Below, one piece after another: positions 1 to 7,605 of a stretch of 64,000 nt of DNA (position 1 is its first letter; each line of letters opens with the position of its first letter). The notes beneath the pieces are model-generated. The model was given only the letters and a program-made list of their open reading frames with translations. It was not told the origin of the DNA and ran no database searches. Origin of the DNA: Qipengyuania vulgaris. Lineage in GTDB: Bacteria; Pseudomonadota; Alphaproteobacteria; Sphingomonadales; Sphingomonadaceae. The DNA lies in the NCBI GenBank assembly GCA_000756795.1, contig CCSI01000001.1:248001-312000 (forward strand), written 5' to 3'. The position numbers were made by a program, and so were the translations under genes.

Positions 1-306
1 AAAGCATCGCGACTATTGCGTGCCCTGAGTTGCATAGGAAAGAGGGCCTCGGCAGGATCTTTCGCCAGATCTAGCATCAGCAACTCTCGGATTATCCGAT
101 CGACGACTCCATTGCCGCTGGGCGTTCTGCATCGTGATCTTTAGAAGAGTTGACGACGACACTGCTACCGGTGCAGGCGGTCTACTCGGATCCGGCAGCG
201 AAGCTTTCACGTCCAGAAGTCTTGCTCGACCTCCTCACCGATAATTGCGCGCCCAAGTTACCTGGTTGAACGCCGGGAAGAATCAAAGATCGGGGTTCCC
301 GGCCGC

Positions 307-1206
307 TTATGGAAGGTCCGCGCAAATCTCCCTGACCAGACCGCGCAGCCAATCGTGCCCCGGGTCGCCACGATGGCGCGGATGCCAGATCAGCTGCATG
401 GGAAAGCGCCCGAGATCGACCGGAGGCGGCAGCAGGCGAACGGCCGGGTCATTCGAGTAAAGATTGGCGATCCGGGTCGGTAGTGTCGCAATGCCGCCGA
501 TCTCCAGGACTGCCGCCGGGGCGGCGAGGAAATGTGACACCGTCAACGCGATATGGCGATGCAAGCCGACGGCCTCCAGCGCTTGAAACACGCCGGTTTT
601 CAGTCGTCCGGATGGCGCCACGACGACATGAGGCAACGCTTCATAATCCTCCCGCGACACTGCAAGCTGTCCGTCGAAGTCGCTGGCGCGGACAAGGCAG
701 GTGTAGCCATCGTCCATCGCCTCGCTCACCACCAAGGTGTCGTCGGGCTTGGGGAACCGGCCGAGCGCGAGATCGAGTGCTCCTGTTGCCAGTTCCCTCG
801 GGTCCAGATCGGCCCCAAGCGGCGCAATGGCAAGGTTCACCAGTGGCGCCTGTTGCGAAACGCGGGCCATCAATCTCGGCACGACCACACATTCGAAATA
901 GGCACTCGCAACGATGGTGAAACCGCGCGCTGTGATGGCCGGGTCGAAGACCGGGCGCGCCTCGAATACCGCGCGCAGCTGCGCCAGGCCCGCGGCGATC
1001 TCCGGCGCCATAGCCCGGGCGCGTTCGGTCGGCACCACGCCGTAGCGCGCCCTGAGAAACAGCTCGTCGTCGAACTGCGCGCGCAACCGCGCGAGCGCGG
1101 CGCTCACCGCAGATTGCGACAGGCGGAGCCGCCGCGCCGCCGCGGTGACGTTCTGCTCCTCCATGATCGCTTCGAACACGGCGAGAAGGTTGAAGTCCTG
1201 ACGCAC
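307..1206 (-). CDS. LysR-family transcriptional regulator
   Basis: A LysR-type regulator of 299 residues. The N-terminal winged helix is clear (residues about 5-65, with RRLRLSQSAVSAALARLR as the recognition region), followed by the periplasmic-binding-like effector domain. The frame stays open to a TTG at 1242, but I prefer the GTG at 1206: it is preceded by AGAGAGG at good spacing and gives the usual short N-terminus (VRQDFNLLAVFEAI). It is divergent from the monooxygenase and oxidoreductase genes at 1306-2649, the classical arrangement for a LysR protein and its targets. Effector unknown. Family assignment is firm; the regulon is inference from position. Confidence 0.9.
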   Translation of the reverse strand: MRQDFNLLAVFEAIMEEQNVTAAARRLRLSQSAVSAALARLRAQFDDELFLRARYGVVPTERARAMAPEIAAGLAQLRAVFEARPVFDPAITARGFTIVASAYFECVVVPRLMARVSQQAPLVNLAIAPLGADLDPRELATGALDLALGRFPKPDDTLVVSEAMDDGYTCLVRASDFDGQLAVSREDYEALPHVVVAPSGRLKTGVFQALEAVGLHRHIALTVSHFLAAPAAVLEIGGIATLPTRIANLYSNDPAVRLLPPPVDLGRFPMQLIWHPRHRGDPGHDWLRGLVREICADLP

Positions 1207-1233
1207 AGATGCCCTCTCTGTCGATTTCTGAAT

Positions 1234-1255
1234 ATCGATCAATCAATTTCTCGAT
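1234..1255. promoter_or_regulatory. Candidate LysR operator dyad in the divergent intergenic region
   Basis: ATCGA and TCGAT are separated by 12 bases between the divergently transcribed LysR gene (start 1206) and the monooxygenase gene (start 1306). LysR proteins typically bind interrupted dyads of the T-N11-A class in such a place. Only the sequence symmetry and the position support this. Confidence 0.35.
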
Positions 1256-1305
1256 GCCTTGGCAAGCCTCTATATCGGGATCATCAGACAGCGACAGGAC
1301 CAGAG

Positions 1306-1602
1306 ATGAACACCGAATTGAAAGTCGTGGCCCGCATGGTGGCTGCACCCGGCCGCGCCGAGAACCTCGTTCCGGCCATGGAGACGCTCGTCGCGCAGAC
1401 GCGCCAAGAGCCGGGCTGCATCGCCTACGAGCTGTTTCGCGGCACGGACAATCCCGACGTGCTGATCTTCGTCGAGACTTGGGAGAGCCGCGCCCACTGG
1501 GAGGCCCACATGGCCGGCGATGCGATCCGTGCCTTCAATGGCAGGATCGGCAACGGCAATTTCGCCTCTGGCGAGGTCCACCCTCTGACCCTGATTGCCT
1601 GA
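1306..1602 (+). CDS. Putative quinol monooxygenase, antibiotic biosynthesis monooxygenase (ABM) fold
   Basis: A 98-residue protein that fits the single-domain dimeric alpha-beta barrel of the ABM/YgiN family: an N-terminal strand (LKVVARMVAAPG), the central EPGCIAYELFRG segment and the ETWESRAHWEAHMAG helix typical of these small cofactor-free oxygenases. The ATG at 1306 follows AGGACCAGAG. It is the first gene after the LysR regulator, 27 nt upstream of an oxidoreductase, so a two-gene catabolic operon is likely. The natural substrate (quinol or other aromatic) cannot be read from sequence. Confidence 0.82.
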   Translation: MNTELKVVARMVAAPGRAENLVPAMETLVAQTRQEPGCIAYELFRGTDNPDVLIFVETWESRAHWEAHMAGDAIRAFNGRIGNGNFASGEVHPLTLIA

Positions 1603-1629
1603 CCACATTTGATCACAAGGAAACACACT

Positions 1630-2649
1630 ATGTCCGATCTTGGATTCGGTATCGTCGGCACCGGCTTCATCGCCGGCATCCTGGCCGACGCGATCACCCG
1701 CGCTCCGGGCGCGCATCTCGCCGCGGTCTCGAGCCGCAGCCTCGCAAAGGCGCAGGATTTCGTCGAAGGCCGCAGCGGCGTCGCGGCCGTGGAAGGTCTC
1801 GAGACTTTGCTGGCCCGCGCCGACGTGGCTGCGGTCTATGTCGCGATCCCCACGGCCGCCAAGGAGGCGGTGACGCTCGCCGCGATCGCCGCTGGCAAGC
1901 ATGTGCTGGTCGACAAGCCGCTGCCCGACGCCGAGGCGGTGCGCCGCATGACGCAGGCGGCGGCCGAGAAGGGCGTTCTGTTCATGGACGCCACTCATTT
2001 CAGCCATCACCCGCGCACCGCGACCATTCGCGCCGAGAGCGCCGCGCGGATCGGCAGGCCGCGCTCGTTGAACACGACTTTCTACTTCCCCTTCGACGAC
2101 CGCGAGAACATCCGCTTCGATCCCGCGCAGGAGCCCATGGGGGCCGTGGGGGACATGGCGTGGTATTCGATGCGCGCAGTGGTGGAATACCTCCGCCCGG
2201 CCGGCGCGCTGACCAAGGTATCGGTGGTGCCGGAGCGGGACCCCGCCACCGGCGCGGTCATTCGCCTGTCCGGCGTTCTCGGCTTCGAAAGCGGAGAAAG
2301 CGCGACGCTCGATGTGGGCTACACCGCGGGCACGGCGATCATGGATCTCAGCCTGCTGGGCACGGCCGGCATGATCACCATGGATGATTTCGTGCTCGAC
2401 TGGCACGACAGCTTCCCCTTCGACCACCCCGATACCCCTGTCGGCTTTGTGCATCGAAGCGGCATGGCGCACCGATCGGCATTCGACTTCGTTGAGACGC
2501 CCTCGGATTTGCCGCAAGAAGTTCGGATGATCCGTGCTTTTGCAGATGCCGTAGCATCAGAGGCCGCGGAAGATTGGGGCGCCTATAGCAAGGCGAGCCT
2601 TGAAACCCAGACGCTCCTAGACGCGATCTGGAGAGCTTGCTCGGCCTAA
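1630..2649 (+). CDS. Gfo/Idh/MocA-family NAD(P)-dependent oxidoreductase
   Basis: A 339-residue dehydrogenase. The N-terminal Rossmann fold starts with GFGIVGTGFIAGILADAI, and the family motif appears as KHVLVDKPLPDAEAVRRM (about residues 92-110), where the EKP-type lysine sits (here DKP). The C-terminal domain carries the beta sheet that binds substrate. I chose the ATG at 1630 because AAGGAAA lies just upstream; a TTG 21 nt earlier lacks a site. It probably forms an operon with the upstream ABM monooxygenase under the divergent LysR. The substrate (a sugar, inositol or biliverdin-like compound) is unknown. Confidence 0.88.
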   Translation: MSDLGFGIVGTGFIAGILADAITRAPGAHLAAVSSRSLAKAQDFVEGRSGVAAVEGLETLLARADVAAVYVAIPTAAKEAVTLAAIAAGKHVLVDKPLPDAEAVRRMTQAAAEKGVLFMDATHFSHHPRTATIRAESAARIGRPRSLNTTFYFPFDDRENIRFDPAQEPMGAVGDMAWYSMRAVVEYLRPAGALTKVSVVPERDPATGAVIRLSGVLGFESGESATLDVGYTAGTAIMDLSLLGTAGMITMDDFVLDWHDSFPFDHPDTPVGFVHRSGMAHRSAFDFVETPSDLPQEVRMIRAFADAVASEAAEDWGAYSKASLETQTLLDAIWRACSA

Positions 2650-2657
2650 GCCAATTG

Positions 2658-2696
2658 GAGGTGTCCGCAAAGCACACTGGCAACTGCGGACACCTC
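2658..2696. terminator. 12-bp perfect stem-loop after the oxidoreductase gene
   Basis: GAGGTGTCCGCA and TGCGGACACCTC form a perfect 12-bp stem with a 15-nt loop, starting 9 nt after the oxidoreductase stop. No T-tract follows, so it may be a processing/stability element or an attenuation-type terminator rather than a canonical intrinsic one. Confidence 0.5.
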
Positions 2697-3128
2697 TATA
2701 CCGATGCGTGATCGCCAGCCATCGCCGCTCTGAGCGGAGGGCCGGCCCCGTCGGAGGGAACGCCGCTGCGAACACCCTTGCAGCCATGCTGGCCGGTGCC
2801 GTCGACTGGGCAGCAATCACTTTGCTGTCCGACTCAACGGAGGGGCTCCCTGTGTGTAGACATCCCCCTATATCTAGGCGCCTTCTCGATAAGGAAGGAT
2901 AGTTCGTTCGTGATGCCGTGCGTTCGATTGAAGAGTACAATACGAGCCAAGGCAAGCGTGCGATCACATACACCGACGAAAGGGGCGCAATGGCTTTAAA
3001 GTAGATTCAGCAGGTCTTGAATAACGGTGCTCGCATACTTGCGTCACCGCCATCAATCTGATCACAAATTTTGAGTTAGATCCAGTCAAAGTCGAATAGG
3101 TTGTGGTACATCGCGAGCGACAAAGCTT
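2697..3128. other. Gene-poor stretch with a possible coding relic
   Basis: No credible complete gene. At 2903-3004 (+) there is a 33-codon open stretch (SIEEYNTSQGKRAITYTDER in its middle) that ends in a proper stop and has protein-like composition, but its own start is missing and an in-frame TAG immediately precedes it. It may be the 3' end of a deleted gene. From 3005 to 3128 the DNA is visibly AT-richer and holds nothing I can name. Confidence 0.3.
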
Positions 3129-3407
3129 TTACCAATTCGGGTTGGATCTTTCTTCGCTGACTTGCGAATTGAACAACCATTTCTCGCCCCACGCGCGCAT
3201 CTCGGTCATCATCGGAGCGAGTTCCTGACCGGCTTGGGTCAAACGGTATTGTGCCCGCTTGGCAGCTGGAGGATCGCGTTCGAGGATACCGTGCTCGACC
3301 AGCGCGGCCAAACGGGAGGTTAGAGCTGCACGGTTGATGCCGGTATTGGACATGAACTCTTCAAACCTCGTTGCCCCTGACATGCCCCCCCCCCGATTTT
3401 CCTCCAC
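3129..3407 (-). pseudogene. Truncated HxlR-family winged-helix regulator
   Basis: The 92-residue reading frame keeps the second half of an HxlR domain: GATRFEEFMSNTGINRAALT, the recognition helix, the wing (AKRAQYRLTQAGQELAPMM) and the closing helix (WGEKWL). The N-terminal part that every HxlR member needs, the CPIART-like cysteine segment and the GDRWTLLIL helix, is absent, and none of the three frames upstream encodes it. The apparent start sits at a run of ten G on the coding strand (3385-3394) immediately before the conserved domain. I read this as a 5'-deleted remnant; if translated from the GTG at 3407 or the ATG at 3383 it would be a half-domain protein. Confidence 0.6.
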
Positions 3408-3598
3408 GCTGGATTAGAGTCCGCCCCAGAGAGAGGGACGGACGAGATGAAGCGAATGGGGTTTCCGGGGGGCAGATCGTCAGCGCACTGGAAGCGCTTG
3501 AAAGTTTGACGGCAACTATCAATACGAAAGTGCTAGAAGCATTTGGTCGGATTACGCCCCCAAAACGGATATCCCGCGAGACAATTTTAGATGCCCAG

Positions 3599-4875
3599 CT
3601 ATCTGGCCGGTTCGGGTAGGAAAAGCGCGGAATGAGCTCGTGCTGCACCACTCTCACCATGGGTCCAGCATTGGTTCGATAGATCGATGTAGCCAGAGGC
3701 CGAACCGCCCCCCACAGAGGCGTCGAACGTCAATTCGCCTGTTGCAGGATCGTGGAGCAACACAAACACTCCCTTTTCCTTCTGGGTTTCTGCACCGATC
3801 ACGATCCGGTTGGAGAAGGGGTCCTTGGCCGCCCAATGAGCGTTGAAGTCGGCCGGCATCATCAGCCGCGCAATCTCCCGTGGCCGGGACGGCTCCGCAA
3901 CATCGAGCACCACCACCATCTGCGACCAGGCAACGGGCATGATCCAGTGATGGCCGATCACGACCGGGACGCTGCACCCAACGAGGGTGCTGGTGCTCAT
4001 CAGGTCCCTGCCCTGAATGTCATAGACATGCGTCAATCGCGGCTCAGCCGAGGCGACGTCAGTAAGCCGATAGAAGCCGCACATGTAGGAGTTTATAAGG
4101 ATCGACCCGTCAGTCATCAGGCGAGGTCCAAAGGGGAGCATGCCCGCCCAGTCGAGCGGCGATCCATCGATCTTCCGACCGTCAGGCACCTTAATCGTCT
4201 TGAGCAAACTGAAGTCGGAATAGCGCCAGATCTGAACAACATCCGCGCTATGCTCCTCCATCATCCGCGCGCTGGTCGTGACGATCCTGTCCAGCGCCGG
4301 AAGCGGCAAGATCGCGTAGGTTCTGATGGGCTCGGGGCCCCCGGGGACAGCTGCGCTCGCAACCCGAAGCAGTTCGCCCTCCGCGGTATATTCGGCCAAG
4401 CCGCCATGCCCGCCGGGAATCAATCCGTCGCCCGCCTTGGGTGAGGCGCCGTCGCTGCGCAGGAAGCCCATCAACACATTGCCGTTCGGCATCCGTGCAT
4501 AATCATGGGTGAAGCGGAATGGCGGTGGAGGCTGCAGCGAACGCTTGATGCTGACGCTCGGTGCGCGGCTCACATCGACCAACATGGTCGCCTCGGCGTG
4601 ATGGGCATTGGCAAACAATAGGCGTCTGCCGGCGGGAAGTTCGTACTCCATGTGGTGCGGCATGGAGTTGCGGTGTCCGATAGGTTGGGTGGCGATCACC
4701 TGCCCCCGTGTCGCGCTGCCCGCCCGCAGATCTGCGACGGCAAAAAATCTTCTTCCCGACCGTCTTCGTCGGCCGCAAGGATGAGGAGATAGGGCGAGGG
4801 AGACCCGCTAGTTGGCGCACCAGCTGAAGCACAGCCGGTGACGGCTAAAATCAAGCTCAGCGCAGCCAGCCGCAT
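3599..4875 (-). pseudogene. SBP56/selenium-binding-protein-like beta-propeller lipoprotein, split by a frameshift
   Basis: Two overlapping minus-strand frames encode one protein. The first begins at ATG 4875 (upstream GGGAAAG) with a lipoprotein signal ending in the lipobox LAVTGC and runs to GREEDF; the second continues with AVADLRAGSATRGQVIATQP, then MPHHMEYELPAGRRLLFANA and further propeller-like repeats to 3599. The HH-E and FAN motifs match SBP56 (selenium-binding protein/methanethiol oxidase) relatives. The frames join if one base is added to the run of six T on the coding strand (A-run at 4742-4747), which would restore about 425 codons. It is either a real inactivating lesion or a homopolymer sequencing error. 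Methanethiol oxidase activity is known for some family members only and is not shown here. Confidence 0.75.
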
Positions 4876-5032
4876 CTTCTTTCCCTGTCCGAAGTGCACC
4901 CTTAGCTGTCTAGTTACATCGATTCCGCGAGAAACGGAATGTCCGCCTTCCACCCAAATAGCAGCCGTCCGCCCCGGTTTGGCTATAGTTCGCAAGTGGT
5001 CGACCAGCGCTGCCGGCCGACCACACTCTGAA

Positions 5033-5665
5033 TTAGATTTCAGTGCGCTCCGCCAGAAGCAAGGCGTCCTCAACATCGACGCCGAGATACCGGACGGTGT
5101 TCTCGATCTTGGTGTGCCCCAGCAGGATCTGAATCGCGCGTATGTTACCCGTGGCTCGATAGATCATGGCGGCTTTAGTGCGACGAAGCGAGTGCGTGCC
5201 ATACTCGGTCTTACGTAGGCCGATGGCGGTCACCCACTCGTCGACGAGACGAGCATATTGGCGAGTGCTTATATGGCCCTGACGATCGACGCGGCTAGGG
5301 AACAGGTAGTCGCCTACCGAACCACCGCGCCGTTCTAGCCAAGCAATCAGCGTTGCGCGAACGTCCGCAGTGAGTTCGAACTGGACGGGCCGATTAGTCT
5401 TTTGCTGGATGATCGTCGAACGGTTGCGAATGTCCGGGCCGGCAACCACGTCGCCGATCTTGATCTTGACCAGATCGCAACCGCGCAACTTGCTGTCGAT
5501 GGCGAGATCGAAGAGCGCTTTGTCCCTCAACCGCCCTTCGCGATCGAGATGGAAGCGGATTGCCCAAATCTGCTTCTGGGTGAGAGGGCGCTTCGTGCCG
5601 ACGTTCTTGCCGGCGTTCCAAGCTGCACGGGCCTGCATAGCGGGGTCAAATCTAGAATATCCCAT
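5033..5665 (-). CDS. Minimal tyrosine recombinase/integrase
   Basis: A 210-residue phage-type integrase consisting almost only of the catalytic domain. The catalytic set is visible: R61 (SKLRGCDLVKIKIGD), K89, H158-S-L-R161, H184 (LLGHTKIENT) and nucleophile Y193 (VRYLG). The frame is open upstream to 5863, but ATG 5665 is preceded by GAGGAG at 7 nt and begins the recognisable family N-terminus. Compared with ordinary 300-400-residue integrases the N-terminal core-binding domain is mostly missing. Similar short recombinases are common in sphingomonad accessory DNA (recalled knowledge). Its neighbours are broken genes, which suits a mobile-DNA scar. Target site unknown. Confidence 0.88.
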   Translation of the reverse strand: MGYSRFDPAMQARAAWNAGKNVGTKRPLTQKQIWAIRFHLDREGRLRDKALFDLAIDSKLRGCDLVKIKIGDVVAGPDIRNRSTIIQQKTNRPVQFELTADVRATLIAWLERRGGSVGDYLFPSRVDRQGHISTRQYARLVDEWVTAIGLRKTEYGTHSLRRTKAAMIYRATGNIRAIQILLGHTKIENTVRYLGVDVEDALLLAERTEI

Positions 5666-5729
5666 CGTTCGTCTCCTCGGCCGTGATTGGCCGAGGTGGG
5701 AACGCTGGGACGGCGCAATTTCTGGGCCG

Positions 5730-5748
5730 TTAGCGGATAGTCCGCTAA
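5730..5748. repeat. Palindrome upstream of the recombinase gene
   Basis: TTAGCGGA-TAG-TCCGCTAA is an 8-bp perfect inverted repeat with a 3-nt centre, 65-83 nt upstream of the recombinase start. It could be an operator or a recombinase core site. Only the symmetry and position support it. Confidence 0.4.
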
Positions 5749-5895
5749 TGGACGAAATATTCGAAAAGCCGTCATTCGGCTGGCGACCCCTTCCCCCGAA
5801 TTTGGCAGGTCCACCAACAGCAGAAGCTTGATGGAAGACTTCTTCGGCTTGATGAGGGTTCACCTAAATCGGAATTTCCGCTTAGATGGTTCGAC

Positions 5896-6240
5896 ATGAC
5901 CGACGCAGACATCTGGAAACTTGAAGAGAGACTCTGGCTGGACGGCCCAAAAGTCTATGAGCGTTTAATGGATGAGGCTTGTGTGATGGCTTTCCCAAAG
6001 ATAGGCGTCATGAAAGCTTCCGAAGTGATCGACAGCCTTATGCAGGCGCCGCGTTGGACGAGCGTCGATTTTACGGAATGCGAGGTTGGGCGCGCTGGGG
6101 ATCATGTAATTGCATTAGCCTACCATGCTGTAGGGAAGCGAGCCGGTGACGAGCCGTACCAGTGCTGGTGCACCTCCACGTACCGGCGAAGTGCAGGTAA
6201 TTGGTTATTGGTCCAGCATCAGCAGACCGTCGACAACTAA
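5896..6240 (+). CDS. NTF2-like (DUF4440-type) protein
   Basis: A 114-residue protein with the cone-shaped NTF2/SnoaL-like pattern: an N-terminal helix (DIWKLEERLWLDGPKVYERL), a short loop (VMAFPKIGVMKASEVI) and a strand-rich C-terminal half ending WLLVQHQQTV, the usual end of DUF4440 proteins. No catalytic residues can be assigned; members range from steroid isomerase-like enzymes to binding proteins. It stands alone between the recombinase and the Crp/Fnr gene. The start ATG at 5896 has no strong ribosome site. Fold assignment moderately sure, function unknown. Confidence 0.7.
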   Translation: MTDADIWKLEERLWLDGPKVYERLMDEACVMAFPKIGVMKASEVIDSLMQAPRWTSVDFTECEVGRAGDHVIALAYHAVGKRAGDEPYQCWCTSTYRRSAGNWLLVQHQQTVDN

Positions 6241-6723
6241 AGGGCGGTGCCAAATCTTTCTCGCGAAGCAGCCCGTTTCCTTTTACCCTCAATGGGACAT
6301 TGTTGGGCGTCAGCGCTCAAAGCAGCGGACTCGCTGCTGGGCATCCTTCGAAAGAGCCCGGACGCCCGAATGAGAGCGCGTAGCTACTGACTGGTGGCTG
6401 AGAGGTGATTGAGGGCGGCCCCAGGGTCGCTTAAGTTGCCGCCCTCTCTCCCCATCAAGATGGCTCCGTCAGGGAATATGCGTCGGATAACAAATGTTAT
6501 CCGCGCTGTCACACCCCCTTGGAAGCAAACCTTTGTTATCGACCCTGCCTTCTTTCGGGCCGATGATGTCATCGCGAATGGCGTCGACCTGTCCCACCGA
6601 TGTTCGCGACCCAAGCCATAAGGGTTCCGCTCCTCCCTGCGGGCCATTCGCCTCCAGTTTGCTCATCCTTTGCGGTGATTCGGATGGGCTGACGCATAGG
6701 GTGTTGGAACGACTGGGGCGGCT
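6241..6723. other. Intergenic region before the Crp/Fnr gene
   Basis: About 480 bases without a credible gene. The only clear structure is the 20-bp palindrome at 6484-6503 listed separately, plus a related half site (TTTGTTATCGA) near 6532. Short frames on both strands here lack ribosome sites and family resemblance. Confidence 0.5.
6484..6503. promoter_or_regulatory. 20-bp palindrome, candidate operator
   Basis: CGGATAACA-AA-TGTTATCCG: nine-base perfect arms around an AA centre, with an additional TGTTATC-type half site about 38 nt downstream. It is not the TTGAT-N4-ATCAA Fnr/FixK box, so it is unlikely to be a site for the adjacent Crp/Fnr protein unless that protein has different specificity. 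Confidence 0.4.
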
Positions 6724-7515
6724 ATGTATTTGAATAGTGTGGGACAAGAACGTGGCATGCCGCATGACAATCCGGCAGCGACGCCGGATGGCGGGGATTA
6801 TCCTCGCGAACCCCTGTCCTTGCTCGTGCGACGTCTTCATAATTTTTCCGGTCGCCTTTTGCGGGATGACCTTTCCAATACCATCCTGACCCAGAAGCAT
6901 TTCCCTAACGATCATCCAAGCTGGTCCGATCGAGGTGATTTGCGTCACCTGTTCGTTCTTGAGCGCGGTTTTGCCTTCAAGTTCGAGATCATGCCGAACG
7001 GCCAACGGCACATTGCCGATTTCTTCGGTCCCGGTGCGATATGCAACTGGTCGCGTCTAAATTCCTTCGAGCAGCAAGACGACATCGTTTTCAAAGCAGG
7101 ATCCGCCGTAACCTTGCTCGATGCCAAGAAGTTGGGAAGCCTGCTGGAAGAGCGCCCCGGCATCGCGTCAGTCTTCAGGCGTCACGAACTGGCTCGCGTC
7201 ATGCGGACAACGCAGCGGATACGCGCACTGATCTCGCGGAGCGGCACGGAAAAAATGATTATGGTCCTGCTCGACATACTGGACGAGTTTGGCACTACGG
7301 GCACGATGCCGGAATGGCTTCCGATACCCTTTACGCAACAGGAATTGGCGGATTTGTTGGGCGTCACTCCAGTCCATGTAAGCCGGACGTTCTCGCGACT
7401 CGAAGAAGCTGGTATCATCGAGCGCGAAAAACGGTCAGTTAAGCTGCTGAACGCCAGGCAACTGCGCGAAGGCTTGGCCTATCGAAGTTTCTTCCGCACG
7501 GGCAGCCGGGCATGA
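6724..7515 (+). CDS. Crp/Fnr-family transcriptional regulator
   Basis: A protein of up to 263 residues with an N-terminal cyclic-nucleotide-binding-like beta barrel (LERGFAFKFEIMPNGQRHIA, DFFGPGAICNW), a dimerisation helix and a C-terminal winged helix (FTQQELADLLGVTPVHVSRT then FSRLEEAGIIE). The FNR four-cysteine [4Fe-4S] N-terminus is absent and only one cysteine is seen in the barrel (AICNW), so oxygen sensing by a cluster is not supported. An internal ATG at 6757 is an equally possible start. It lies 90 nt before the CheB-CheR-kinase gene in the same direction and may act in the same signalling unit. Confidence 0.88.
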   Translation: MYLNSVGQERGMPHDNPAATPDGGDYPREPLSLLVRRLHNFSGRLLRDDLSNTILTQKHFPNDHPSWSDRGDLRHLFVLERGFAFKFEIMPNGQRHIADFFGPGAICNWSRLNSFEQQDDIVFKAGSAVTLLDAKKLGSLLEERPGIASVFRRHELARVMRTTQRIRALISRSGTEKMIMVLLDILDEFGTTGTMPEWLPIPFTQQELADLLGVTPVHVSRTFSRLEEAGIIEREKRSVKLLNARQLREGLAYRSFFRTGSRA

Positions 7516-7605
7516 AATTGTGTAGGGGCCAAGTTTGTTAATTCGGGTCGATGATGCGCGGTCGCGTGCAGCCATGAATGCGCGTGAGGGGGACGAGTAG
7601 AAAGA

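Noticed and set aside
13-210. 65-codon minus-strand frame at the window start
   Set aside because: No ribosome site or domain; composition of non-coding DNA. I see nothing identifiable in 1-306.
3371-3619. 82-codon plus-strand frame between the HxlR remnant and the SBP56-like gene
   Set aside because: Begins within the C10 run opposite the HxlR start; its second half looks somewhat protein-like but nothing supports it as a gene.
6384-6647. 87-codon minus-strand frame in the gap before the Crp/Fnr gene
   Set aside because: No ribosome site, no family resemblance, and it runs through the 20-bp palindrome.
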